Origin: Paralithodes platypus
Taxonomy: Eukaryota > Arthropoda > Malacostraca > Decapoda > Lithodidae
DNA: 64,000 nt
Direction: 5' to 3'
NCBI GenBank assembly: GCA_032716605.1
Contig: CM064495.1
Span: 21,567,676-21,631,675 of the forward strand
Each line of letters begins with the position of its first letter. Within the stretch, counting starts at the first letter, position 1. Made by a program: the position numbers and the translations under genes. This document shows, in pieces, positions 32,618 through 45,199 of the stretch. The notes beneath the pieces are model-generated. The model had not been told where the DNA came from. It ran no database searches and saw only the letters and a program-made list of their open reading frames with translations.

Positions 32618-34309
32618 TGTTACGATCCAGGTTCTCAAAGACACAGGGCTCTTCAACATTGGACTAGATAATGGCAAAAATGCAACAACGGTAACACTAG
32701 ATCCAACCCCTGCCTTAAACACTGGAAAACAAAACACCATTACCGCCCTGAGTCGTGCCTGGACAACGAGGTATCCTATGACTCGGTAACTGGTGCACAC
32801 ACACTAGGCTGACGCTCGAAGAAACAGCCTATTCTCAAACAGTAAAAGATTACTCGTTTAGGTTACACAAAGAAAAGATAGTTAACGTGATTAATTAACG
32901 TTACGGTAGATACTCAAATAACTGGCACTCCTGTATTAAAGAAAGTGCAATGCTAGTCCTGCAACATCAACTGGAAACTTCTGAAATAAGTCTGATGCTG
33001 GGAAGATGTTCGTAAAGAATCTTGAACAATTATAATGCAGAATACGGGTCACAATAAATACTAGGACATATAGTAATAATAGGCAGGCGAATAATAAAGA
33101 CTGCGCAAAGGTAGTAATGCTCGACAACTAAAGAAATGCTTCGTGACACAACGCAACAGCCTACTAGGGTTGTGTAACTCAACAACAACCTCGGCTTAAA
33201 AGTGCAGTGAATAATAATGTGGCATACATATAATAATGGGGCTTATCTCTAACCAGTGTCTGCTCGGTTAATAAAGTCTAGCTGGGGTATCAAGGCAGGG
33301 CAACAATGGGCGAGCATGCGGCTCGTAGCCTAACGTCCGAAGGTGGTATAATGAAGATTACGTTATATGACGGGGATGCTCTCTTGATAAATCTAGGTCT
33401 CTAGTACCTAGTTCTATCCTGGCGATCCCTCAGAAGTCAACACAAAGAGGCAGCACTATGTTGTGAGGGATAGGCTATGGCCCTCTCACACCACAGTGCT
33501 GTGCTCGCAAAGTAAACCCACCCGAAGACAGCCTAGGCTCCCACAGTACCTGTCGATGTCGTGCAGGGCTTAGCTAACACTGCACACATCGGAGACAACG
33601 ACACAGTAACCTTACCCCTAGTCTAGCTTTAAATAACTAAGCAGAATCACTCAACACCCTGCCAGGGAGACATATACCGGTCTACAACCTTCCCGAGAGA
33701 GGACACACACGGAAAAGTCCGTCTCTCCAAACCTCATTAAAGCCTAATACATAGAAATATCTGAGAGCTTCGCGTACAATACGACTGGCCGACGGTGAAC
33801 GTCTATGCTGAAACCAGAAGGGATGTTGAGTTTAATAACGATTAGAGAATGAGAAAGGAGAAGTCGAGAGAGAGAAATAGTATGCAAAGTGGCGAGTATG
33901 GGGGACAGAATTGCAAAGGATGTAGACGATATGCGTGTCAGGCCAGCTCTGAGCTTGGTAAAAAACATGAGGGCCGCGACGGGAAGGGACTAGTTGACCA
34001 CCCGGCCGCCAACGCCGTCAGCGCCCAAGCGAGCCGCGTCATAGCTCAGCCCCCGCTGCCAGGTGTACTCCCTCACCCGCTCTCGCTCGCCTCCCACACA
34101 AGCAACATTTATATTATAGCGAATATAAAATATAAGGTGCGGTCGCAGACCAAAACAAAGACCATTTCTAGACTGTCTGTGGCAACACGACACTAATAAA
34201 AGAAAGCAGATCATTCTAGGACAACTGTAGCCCATCCCCCCATCCTGGCGAGCGCTAGCGAGCTGCAATGCCCCACGCAACCATTCTGCCAGCGCCGGGA
34301 GGCATCACA
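32618..34309 (-). repeat. LTR 1 (terminal 3' LTR of the array)
   Basis: 1,692 bp, complete, with TG...CA ends. On the plus strand it starts TGTTACGATCCAGGTTCTC and ends GGGAGGCATCACA. It is the leftmost unit and abuts the ACAC direct repeat. Short frames inside it on both strands recur in other LTRs but show no coding signature. Confidence 0.9.
34105..34136 (-). promoter_or_regulatory. Candidate TATA region of the LTR promoter
   Basis: About 175-205 nt into the LTR in element orientation the sequence reads TATATTTTATATTCGC then TATAATATAAATG. This is the only strong TATA-like block noted in that half of the LTR, upstream of a GC-richer stretch. Equivalent blocks occur in each LTR. Promoter activity is inferred. 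Confidence 0.3.
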
Positions 34310-34320
34310 CCCCCCCCAAG
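34310..34320 (-). other. Polypurine tract of copy 1
   Basis: Element-strand CTTGGGGGGGG directly abuts the 3' LTR start (TGTGATG). This is the position where plus-strand DNA synthesis is primed. The same tract lies at 40597, 46893, 50944 and 57235. Confidence 0.75.
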
Positions 34321-34727
34321 ATATGGGACACTCAACCATGAGCCCATATCTGAACAGGCAGAATGTCGCTAGAATCTGCCACTCCTAACCACTCTGCCAC
34401 TCATGGAATGCAAGCTCAGTCTCCTCAAAAAAAAATACAACATTTATATATAAAAAAAAATCTTATCACCCTTCCCAAACATAATACATTAATTCATAAC
34501 ATTGTGCTCCCTGAGCGAGCTTTAAGAAGCACAGCCTACTGAGGGAAAATCATCTGCACTCAGTACTCAGCTACAATATTATCTTAAAATTAATTATTAA
34601 AAAGAAAGAGTTTTTATTTAATTTTTCATATTTTATTGTAATGTTGTTTTTGGCGGCTACTATAGATGTAGCCTAATTTTCGTCTAATCAAAGCCAACAA
34701 CTCCTGCCCTGCGACCCTACGCTGATG
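34321..34727 (-). other. 3' untranslated region of copy 1
   Basis: AT-rich spacer between the RT remnant and the polypurine tract. No open frame is conserved between copies. Confidence 0.5.
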
Positions 34728-37700
34728 CTACACACGCGAGCCAACAAGCACCAGCACAAAAATACACCGCGAGCCAAGACAGGAGGCTATACCAACATAC
34801 TGTGGTAGCCTACCCCGGATCCTCCACCCGCGACAAACACTGACTGAACAGCGAGGGTTCTCCTGCAAACAAAGCCAAAACATTATCAGTGCCCTTAGCA
34901 TGCCACACATCCAACTTGTGTTCCGGCAGCACAACAACACCTGGCACTGACAAACTGCCCAGCTCATCGCAAAACTGGCACTTCTCTTCGCTCTTCCCGG
35001 CAACGGGGCCTGCCAATAACCCTTCACTAGTTCTACCTTCGTGATGAGCGAGGCAGCCCCGAAGCGGTCTATGGTGGCGTCAACTCTGGGTAATGGATAG
35101 GCGTCTGTCAGGGATAATGCTTCCACATTCTTGCAATCAACACACACGGACTCTGCCACCAAACTCAGGTTGCAAAGCCTCTGGCAACGACCACTCACGA
35201 CATTCCTCATCCCTCAGACCCCCTCTCCACACGCTGTCCAGCTCCGCCTTCACCACAGGCTGTCGAGCAGGATTCACACGGTAGGGAACCAACTCGAGCC
35301 CTGCACCGTCTCCAGCCTCCGTGTTGGATTCTACCCCGCACATCATGCCTGGAGAAGCAACAAACATGTGGACGGACTGCCACAGCCTAGTAAACAACTC
35401 CTCTTGTTGCTCAGGAACAAGAGGTTGCAACTTATCTCACAGAACAATATGCCTAGTGCCCTCCCACATCTCCTTCACCATGTGGAGAGGGCCCCTCACC
35501 TGATGCCCGAAAACAAGCTCATTCGGATGAAACCAAGACTCTCTCCAGGTACTTCTCTTGCCGCGAACAAAACATACGGCAGACGAAGGTCCCAATCCTT
35601 TCCGTTCTCTGCGCAATAACATCGAGGCATGCTTTTCAGCGTGGCGTGCCACCTCTCCAACACCCCTTGACTCTCCGGGTGATACGCAGAAGAGACGACA
35701 GTGCTGATGCCATGCTGAATCATGGTTGAACAGATTAGATGTAACACTAGAACCTTAGTCCGATTGCACCTCTTGCGGGTAACCATACCGCGAGCAATAC
35801 CAGAGCAGGTTCCGGACAACAGTTTTCGCCGTGCCATTTCTCATTGGATATGCATCAGGATAACGAGTGGCCACATCCATGATAGTTACTAGAAATTTAT
35901 TACCGGCAATAGTATGGGGTAGGGGTCCGACCATATCAATGATGACCTTACTGAAGGGCGGTCCACTGACAGGAATGGGGTGCAACGGGGCTCTCGGAAT
36001 TGTTTGGTTAGGTTTTCCAACCCTCTGGCACGTATGACACCTTGCTATCCAGGTTACCACCTGCCCCTTCATCCCCGGCCACCAAAACAATTTTTCAAAA
36101 GCCGCCACCGTTTTTCTCACCCCTAGATGTCCTGCCAGTGGTATGTCATGCGCCAACCTCAGTAGGCTATCCCTGCACTCCCGTGGCACCACCAACTGGT
36201 CCACTACTCCGGACCCCTCTTGCCAACTACGTTTAGGGTCTTGAAAACGCCTATAGAGGATGCCTTCTAAAAAAAAAAATCTCCTGGCTGTGCATCGTCG
36301 TCCTCGTCGAGCTCTACAGCTCCATTAGCACACGTTTGGAGCTCAGGGTCCTCTAGTTGCAACCGACGTATATCTGAGGGTGCCAAGCGATCTAACTGCT
36401 CCCGGAGCAATGCATGACCTTCCCCGATACTGGGCTGCTCCCTCTGTCTCTCTCGATGTACATAACGTTGCTGTCGTGGAGACTCGTCATGCCCAGCCTC
36501 GTCACTCTCGATGACAGGCCCAGGGGCTACTCCAGAATTAAGTAATGGTGCTAATACTGAATCACCCAGGAGAGCCGCCGAGTCAAAACTCTTAAAACCA
36601 ACTCCAGCTTTAGCCTCCTCCTGTTGATCGTTCCTCCGCTGGTCTGAAGACGGAGGACTAGGCTGTGACACTTTAGCTGCCCGAGCTCGGGTGACAACAC
36701 ACGCCATGGGTTGTGTCTGGCACCGCTCGACCCACTCTTGCTCCTCCCTACTCACGTCGGCCGGCCTCTCGGCAACGACTAAGGGTAGAACCTCAGAAGC
36801 GGGCATTGCAAAGTCGTTGCCGAGAAGGGTCGACGCCCTCCACTGGCAGTTTCTCCACAATCCCGACATCCAATTCACGTGCCACACCATCCACCTCCAA
36901 CTCCAACCGCACCAGCGGGTATGACCGAGTTGCATTAATACCCTGCACCACCACCACCCGAGCCGCGTTTATAGGGTAGCCAGTCAAGTTTTTCATCAGA
37001 GTCTGGGAAGCACCTGTATCACGCAAGACCTCTACTCCATGCTTGCGCCCCGCCCACATCACACAACCCCGCCCTCTATGGTCGCAAAAAACATCCTGAG
37101 CAGGGTTCGAGCCTCCCAGGTGCTTCTGCATTGGCTGTGCCTCAGCCTCTGACGAACTGCCCCGGGCAAACTCAGATGACTTCGGAGACACACCAATGTT
37201 GCAGGCCAAAGACACAGATGCTGTAGGTGGTTTGCTAGGACAGACTCTTGCAAAGTGCCCCTTTTGATGACAATGATAACACTCCAACTCCCCTTTGGGC
37301 TTCCCTTGGTACTGGGAAGGGCCCGGCCCCTTCTTAAATGGGACGGTGCTAGTCTTGTGGTCAGTCTTGGTATCATGGCTCTTGTACTTGTTTGCATAAG
37401 GTATATCACTAACTCGGGGGGGTGGGGCGTCACGCCCCTTGTTACCTGCCTCACTACGCTGGGCAGACCCGCACCCACGAATTAGTGATAGCCGGATGTC
37501 AGCCATCTCAGCTGCCTCCTGTAGAGTTTTAGGTTGCTTTTCTTTAAGGTTTAACGTCAGGTCGCCGCCCGTGCATTTGAAAAACTGCTCTAAAAGCACC
37601 AACTGTTTAATGTCGTCAAACATAGTAGCTTTCTCCGACCTCAGCCAATTCCCAAAAGCATCGGACAGCTCCCGGGCATGCTCCAAAAAGGTGCTCTCCC

Positions 37701-38679
37701 GACCCTTGGTAACACCCCGGAACTTAAACCTGTACGTCTCTGGTTGTAGTTCGTATGCTCTCAGGACAGCCTCCTTGAGTTCCTCATAGATAATACAAGA
37801 CTCTATAGGCAACGCATCGTAGGCTTTAAGACCCTTGCCTATTAATCTAGAGGATACAAGTGCTGCCCATTTATTCTCTGGCCACTGGTGTTCCTGGCAC
37901 TTCTTCTCAAAGCGTGTGAAAAATTCTGTTACACCACTCTCATCAAACACCGGAACCAGTTTCAATAAGTGCGAGAGAGACTGCTCATGAACACGGTTAC
38001 CAGCCCCAAGTCGCTGTCCCGTTGCCTCTACTCGCGACTTCTCTACGTCCATGTCGGCACAGTACCTAGTCGACTCAGCTTGAATTTTTGCTAGCTCTAT
38101 GTGCTCATGACTGATAGTTTTTCTCTCTTCTATCTTGGCTAATTCTATTTGCTGCTGGAGCTCACCTGCCCTGATAGCCTTTCTCTCTTCGATCTTAGCT
38201 AATTCGAGCTGAAGCAATAATTCTGGAGATAACCCTTGAGGAGGTGAAGGTGCTACAATGTTTGAAATTACAGGTGGTCCCCCCAGGGGCAACCCACCCT
38301 GCCAGTCACCACCCAACTGTGGAAGCGTACCCGGGGTCGGCAAACTACTGGGATGGCTGTGAGTCGAGTGTAGGGGAAGCATGGCCGAAGGGCTCTGAGC
38401 ACTCAACCCATCTCGCTCACCAGTCACCCTGCCCAGTACACACGTTATCAAGTTATCCTTGGTCATGCTGCTAGTAACCGCATGACCGATAGCTGTGGCC
38501 AGGCATTGAAGACCGTACCGATCCATACCCTCCAACCGCTCGGCAGTAACAGGCCATTGCAAAAATATCCTAGCATCCTCCTCACAGTTCACCCGATTAA
38601 CCCTTTCATCATGCTGCTGTTCCTCAGTTTCGACATTACGTACTGTGTCTCCATTCTCCTCTGACCCGGTATAAGACAT
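34728..38679 (-). pseudogene. gag-pol: gag-pol of array copy 1 (intact Gag frame, broken pol)
   Basis: The Gag start is the ATG at 38677-38679 (MSYTGSEENGD). Gag has a Glu/Lys coiled-coil with repeated LELAKIEERK (about residues 158-190), a SCAN-like capsid part (about 298-400; YEELKEAVLRAYELQPETYR and LLEQF), a CCHC knuckle (CYHCHQKGHFARVC) and the protease DTGA. The single frame breaks at about 36826, where 2 bp are missing relative to copies 2 and 4. An A-run at 36268-36279 shifts it again. Integrase ends at a TAA at 35755-35757, just after its second catalytic Asp, and 5 bp are missing near 35723. The RT remnant follows. Gag would form the particle core, and the rest of pol is unusable. 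Confidence 0.85.
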
Positions 38680-38877
38680 GATGCTCACAAAAATTTCTCA
38701 CCACAATATTCAGAAAAGAAGTACCCCAAACTCTTATGTAGCACTATTCACTTGCCAAAAATGTCTGAAGACTCTCAAGTGCTATACTACTTTGCCAAAA
38801 AAATCAACGTGCCCACTATATTCCTCAATAAAACAAATGACCACAACAATCCTGCAATTATCTCTTAGTTCACAAGA

Positions 38878-38895
38878 TCCTGAGCTAGGTCGCCA
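38878..38895 (-). other. Primer-binding site of copy 1
   Basis: Two bases after the 5' LTR end the element strand reads TGGCGACCTAGCTCAGGATC. The first eight bases are complementary to a tRNA ending GGTCGCCA, as used by some arthropod Ty3/Gypsy elements (tRNA-Arg type). The match beyond eight bases could not be verified. Confidence 0.45.
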
Positions 38896-38897
38896 TT

Positions 38898-40596
38898 TGT
38901 TACGATCCAGGTTCTCAAAGACGCAGGGCTCTTCAACATTGGACTAGATAATGGCAAAAATGCAACAACGGTAACACTAGATCCAACCCCTACCTTAAAC
39001 ACTGGAAAACAAAACACCATTACCGCCCTGAGTCGTGCCTGGACAACGAGGTATCCTATGACTCGGTAACTGGTGCACACACACTAGGCTGACGCTCGAT
39101 GAAACAGCCTATTCTCAAACAGTAAAAGATTACTCGTTTAGGTTACACAAAGAAAAGATAGTTAACGTGATTAATTAACGTTACGGTAGATACTCAAATA
39201 ACTGGCACTCCTGTATTAAAGAAAGTGCAATGCTAGTCCTGCAACATCAACTGGAAACTTCTGAAATAAGTCTGATGCTGGGAAGATGTTCGTAAAGAAT
39301 CTTGAACAATTATAATGCAGAATACGGGTCACAATAAATACTAGGACATAATATAGTAATAATAGGCAGGCGAATAATAAACACTGCGCAAAGGTAGTAA
39401 TGCTTGACAACTAAAGAAATGCTTCGTGACACAACGCAACAGCCTACTAGGGTTGTGTAACTCAACAACAACCTCGGCTTAAAAGTGCAGTGAATAATAA
39501 TGTGGCATACATATAATAATGGGGGTTTATCTCTAACCAGTGTCTGCTCGGTTAATAAAGTCTAGCTGGGGTATCAAGGCAGGGCAACAATGGGCGAGCA
39601 TGCGGCTCGTAGCCTAACGTTGTCCGAAGGTGGTATAATGAAGATTACGTTATATGACGGGGATGCTCTCTTGATAAATCTAGGTCTCTAGTACCTAGTT
39701 CTATCCTGGCGATCCCTCAGAAGTCAACACAAAGAGGCAGCACTATGTTGTGAGGGATAGGCTATGGCCCTCTCACACCACAGTGCTGTGCTCGCAAAGT
39801 AAACCCACCCGAAGACAACCTAGGCTCCCACAGTACCTGTCGATGTCGTGCAGGGCTTAGCTAACACAGCACACATCGGAGACAACGGCACAGTAACCTT
39901 ACCCCTAGTCTAGCTTTAAATAACTAAGCAGAATCACTCAACACCCTGCCAGGGAGACATATACCGGTCTACAACCTTCCCGAGAGAGGACACACACGGA
40001 AAAGTCCGTCTCTCCAAACCTCATTAAAGCCTAATACATAGAAATATCTGAGAGCTTCGCGTACAATACGACTGGCCGACGGTGAACGTCTATGCTGAAA
40101 CCAGAAGGGATGTTGAGTTTAATAACGATTAGAGAATGAGAAAGGAGAAGTCGAGAGAGAGAAATAGTATGCAAAGTGGCGAGTATGGGGGACAGAATTG
40201 CAAAGGATGTAGACGATATGCGTGTCAGGCCAGCTCTGAGCTTGGTAAAAAACATGAGGGCCGCGACGGGAAGGGACTAGTTGACCACCCGGCCGCCAAC
40301 GCCGTCAGCGCCCAAGCGAGCCGCGTCATAGCTCAGCCCCCGCTGCCAGGTGTACTCCCTCACCCGCTCTCGCTCGCCTCCCACACAAGCAACATTTATA
40401 TTATAGCGAATATAAAATATAAGGTGCGGTCGCAGACCAAAACAAAGACCATTTCTAGACTGTCTGTGGCAACACGACACTAATAAAAGAAAGCAGATCA
40501 TTCTAGGACAACTGTAGCCCATCCCCCCATCCTGGCGAGCGCTAGCGAGCTGCAATGCCCCACGCAACCATTCTGCCAGCGCCGGGAGGCATCACA
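38898..40596 (-). repeat. LTR 2 (shared by copies 1 and 2)
   Basis: 1,699 bp. It serves as 5' LTR of copy 1 and 3' LTR of copy 2. It is nearly identical to LTR 1, with small indels such as a 3-bp insertion near 39350 and CGTTGTCC for CGTCC near 39620. Confidence 0.9.
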
Positions 40597-41016
40597 CCCC
40601 CCCCAAGATATGGGACACTCAACCATGAGCCCATATCTGAACAGGCAGAATGTCGCTAGAATCTGCCACTCCTAACCACTCTGCCACTCATGGAATGCAA
40701 GCTCAGTCTCCTCAAAAAAAAATACAACATTTATATATATAAAACAAAATCTTATCACCCTTCCCAAACATAATACATTAATTCATAACATTGTGCTCCC
40801 TGAGCGAGCTTTAAGAAGCACAGCCTACTGAGGGAAAATCATCTGCACTCAGTACTCAGCTACAATATTATCTTAAAATTAATTATTAAAAAGAAAGAGT
40901 TTTTATTTAATTTTTCATATTTTATTGTAATGTTGTTTTTGGCGGCTACTATAGATGTAGCCTAATTTTCGTCTAATCAAAGCCAACAACTCCTGCCCTG
41001 CGACCCTACGCTGATG
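40597..41016 (-). other. Polypurine tract and 3' untranslated region of copy 2
   Basis: C8 on plus (G8 in element sense), followed by AT-rich spacer nearly identical to copy 1. Confidence 0.6.
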
Positions 41017-44000
41017 CTACACACGCGAGCCAACAAGCACCAGCACAAAAATACACCGCGAGCCAAGACAGGAGGCTATACCAACATACTGTGGTAGCCT
41101 ACCCCGGATCCTCCACCCGCGACAAACACTGACTGAACAGCGAGGGTTCTCCTGCAAACAAAGCCAAAACATTATCAGTGCCCTTAGCATGCCACACATC
41201 CAACTTGTGTTCCGGCAGCACAACAACACCTGGCACTGACAAACTGCCCAGCTCATCGCAAAACTGGCACTTCTCTTCGCTCTTCCCGGCAACGGGGCCT
41301 GCCAATAACCCTTCACTAGTTCTACCTTCGTGATGAGCGAGGCAGCCCCGAAGCGGTCTATGGTGGCGTCAACTCTGGGTAATGGATAGGCGTCTGTCAG
41401 GGATAATGCTTCCACATTCTTGCAATCAACACACACACGGACTCTGCCACCAAACTCAGGTTGCAAAGCCTCTGGCAACGACCACTCACGACATTCCTCA
41501 TCCCTCAGACCCCCTCTCCACACGCTGTCCAGCTCCGCCTTCACCACAGGCTGTCGAGCAGGATTCACACGGTAGGGAACCAACTCGAGCCCTGCACCGT
41601 CTCCAACCTCCGTGTCGGATTCTACCCCGCACATCATGCCTGGAGAAGCAACAAACATGTGGACGGACTGCCACAGCCTAGTAAACAACTCCTCTTGTTG
41701 CTCAGGAAAACAAGAGGTTGCAACTTATCTCACAGAACAATATGCCTAGTGCCCTCCCACATCTCCTTCACCATGTGGAGAGGGCCCCTCACCTGATGCC
41801 CGAAAACAAGCTCATTCGGATGAAACCAAGACTCTCTCCAGGTACTTCTCTTGCCGCGAACAAAACATACGGCAGACGAAGGTCCCAATCCTTTCCGTTC
41901 TCTGCGCAATAACATCGAGGCATGCTTTTCAGCGTGGCGTGCCACCTCTCCAACACCCCTTGACTCTCCGGGTGATACGCAGAAGAGACGACAGTGCTGA
42001 TGCCATGCTGAATCATGGGTTGGTTGAACAGATTAGATGTAACACTAGAACCTTAGTCCGATTGCACCTCTTGCGGGTAACCATACCGCGAGCAATACCA
42101 GAGCAGGTTCCGGACAACAGTTTTCGCCGTGCCATTTCTCATTGGATATGCATCAGGATAACGAGTGGCCACATCCATGATAGTTACTAGAAATTTATTA
42201 CCGGCAATAGTATGGGGTAGGGGTCCGACCATATCAATGATGACCTTACTGAAGGGCGGTCCACTGACAGGAATGGGGTGCAACGGGGCTCTCGGAATTG
42301 TTTGGTTAGGTTTTCCAACCCTCTGGCACGTATGACACCTTGCTATCCAGGTTACCACCTGCCCCTTCATCCCCGGCCACCAAAACAATTTTTCAAAAGC
42401 CGCCACCGTTTTTCTCACCCCTAGATGTCCTGCCAGTGGTATGTCATGCGCCAACCTCAGTAGGCTATCCCTGCACTCCCGTGGCACCACCAACTGGTCC
42501 ACTACTCCGGACCCCTCTTGCCAACTACGTTTAGGGTCTTGAAAACGCCTATAGAGGATGCCTTCTAAATAAAAAAAAAATCTCCTGGCTGTGCATCGTC
42601 GTCCTCGTCGAGCTCTACAGCTCCATTAGCACACGTTTGGAGCTCAGGGTCCTCTAGTTGCAACCGACGTATATCTGAGGGTGCCAAGCGATCTAACTGC
42701 TCCCGGAGCAATGCATGACCTTCCCCGATACTGGGCTGCTCCCTCTGTCTCTCTCGATGTACATAACGTTGCTGTCGTGGAGACTCGTCATGCCCAGCCT
42801 CGTCACTCTCGATGACAGGCCCAGGGGCTACTCCAGAATTAAGTAATGGTGCTAATACTGAATCACCCAGGAGAGCCGCCGAGTCAAAACTCTTAAAACC
42901 AACTCCAGCTTTAGCCTCCTCCTGTTGATCGTTCCTCCGCTGGTCTGAAGACGGAGGACTAGGCTGTGACACTTTAGCTGCCCGAGCTCGGGTGACAACA
43001 CACGCCATGGGTTGTGTCTGGCACCGCTCGACCCACTCTTGCTCCTCCCTACTCACGTCGGCCGGCCTCTCGGCAACGACTAAGGGTAGAACCTCAGAAG
43101 CGGGCATTGCAAAGTCGTTGCCGAGAAGAAGGTCGACGCCCTCCACTGGCAGTTTCTCCACAATCCCGACATCCAATTCACGTGCCACACCATCCACCTC
43201 CAACTCCAACCGCACCAGCGGGTATGACCGAGTTGCATTAATACCCTGCACCACCACCACCCGAGCCGCGTTTATAGGGTAGCCAGTCAAGTTTTTCATC
43301 AGAGTCTGGGAAGCACCTGTATCACGCAAGACCTCTACTCCATGCTTGCGCCCCGCCCACATCACACAACCCCGCCCTCTATGGTCGCAAAAACATCCTG
43401 AGCAGGGTTCGAGCCTCCCAGGTGCTTCTGCATTGGCTGTGCCTCAGCCTCTGACGAACTGCCCCGGGCAAACTCAGATGACTTCGGAGACACACCAATG
43501 TTGCAGGCCAAAGACACAGATGCTGTAGGTGGTTTGCTAGGACAGACTCTTGCAAAGTGCCCCTTTTGATGACAATGATAACACTCCAACTCCCCTTTGG
43601 GCTTCCCTTGGTACTGGGAAGGGCCCGGCCCCTTCTTAAATGGGACGGTGCTAGTCTTGTGGTCAGTCTTGGTATCATGGCTCTTGTACTTGTTTGCATA
43701 AGGTATATCACTAACTCGGGGGGGTGGGGCGTCACGCCCCTTGTTACCTGCCTCACTACGCTGGGCAGACCCGCACCCACGAATTAGTGATAGCCGGATG
43801 TCAGCCATCTCAGCTGCCTCCTGTAGAGTTTTAGGTTGCTTTTCTTTAAGGTTTAACGTCAGGTCGCCGCCCGTGCATTTGAAAAACTGCTCTAAAAGCA
43901 CCAACTGTTTAATGTCGTCAAACATAGTAGCTTTCTCCGACCTCAGCCAATTCCCAAAAGCATCGGACAGCTCCCGGGCATGCTCCAAAAAGGTGCTCTC

Positions 44001-44981
44001 CCGACCCTTGGTAACACCCCGGAACTTAAACCTGTACGTCTCTGGTTGTAGTTCGTATGCTCTCAGGACAGCCTCCTTGAGTTCCTCATAGATAATACAA
44101 GACTCTATAGGCAACGCATCGTAGGCTTTAAGACCCTTGCCTATTAATCTAGAGGATACAAGTGCTGCCCATTTATTCTCTGGCCACTGGTGTTCCTGGC
44201 ACTTCTTCTCAAAGCGTGTGAAAAATTCTGTTACACCACTCTCATCAAACACCGGAACCAGTTTCAATAAGTGCGAGAGAGACTGCTCATGAACACGGTT
44301 ACCAGCCCCAAGTCGCTGTCCCGTTGCCTCTACTCGCGACTTCTCTACGTCCATGTCGGCACAGTACCTAGTCGACTCAGCTTGAATTTTTGCTAGCTCT
44401 ATGTGCTCATGACTGATAGTTTTTCTCTCTTCTATCTTGGCTAATTCTATTTGCTGCTGGAGCTCACCTGCCCTGATAGCCTTTCTCTCTTCGATCTTAG
44501 CTAATTCGAGCTGAAGCAATAATTCTGGAGATAACCCTTGAGGAGGTGAAGGTGCTACAATGTTTGAAATTACCGGTGGTCCCCCCAGGGGCAACCCACC
44601 CTGCCAGTCACCACCCAACTGTGGAAGCGTACCCGGGGTCGGCAAACTACTGGGATGGCTGTGAGTCGAGTGTAGGGGAAGCATGGCCGAAGGGCTCTGA
44701 GCACTCAACCCATCTCGCTCACCAGTCACCCTGCCCAGTACACACGTTATCAAGTTATCCTTGGTCATGCTGCTAGTAACCGCATGACCGATAGCTGTGG
44801 CCAGGCATTGAAGACCGTACCGATCCATACCCTCCAACCGCTCGGCAGTAACAGGCCATTGCAAAAATATCCTAGCATCCTCCTCACAGTTCACCCGATT
44901 AACCCTTTCATCATGCTGCTGTTCCTCAGTTTCGACATTACGTACTGTGTCTCCATTCTCCTCTGACCCGGTATAAGACAT
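41017..44981 (-). pseudogene. gag-pol: gag-pol of array copy 2
   Basis: The ATG at 44981 gives an intact Gag through the SCAN-like part and CCHC knuckle, to about 43385. There the A-run in GTCGCAAAAACATCC is one base shorter than in copies 1 and 4, and the frame shifts just before the protease. Protease (DTGA) and the linker continue at 42565-43365, followed by the integrase zinc part and first catalytic Asp at 42053-42502. A TAA at 42053-42055 stops integrase right after the second Asp, as in copies 1 and 5. The 5-bp deletion of copies 1 and 5 is absent here. The RT remnant lies at 41017-41688. Confidence 0.85.
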
Positions 44982-45199
44982 GATGCTCTCAAAAATTTCT
45001 CACCACAATATTCAGAAAAGAAGTACCCAAACTCTTATGTAGCACTATTCACTTGCCAAAAATGTCTGAAGACTCTCAAGTGCTATACTACTTTGCCAAA
45101 AAAAATCAACGTGCCCACTATATTCCTCAATAAAACAAATGACCACAACAATCCTGCAATTATCTCTTAGTTCACAAGATCCTGAGCTAGGTCGCCATT

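Noticed and set aside
33849..34196. A 115-codon plus-strand frame inside the LTR, repeated exactly at 40136-40483
   Set aside because: The identity is that of the LTR itself. It runs antisense to the element and is broken in LTRs 3, 4 and 5.
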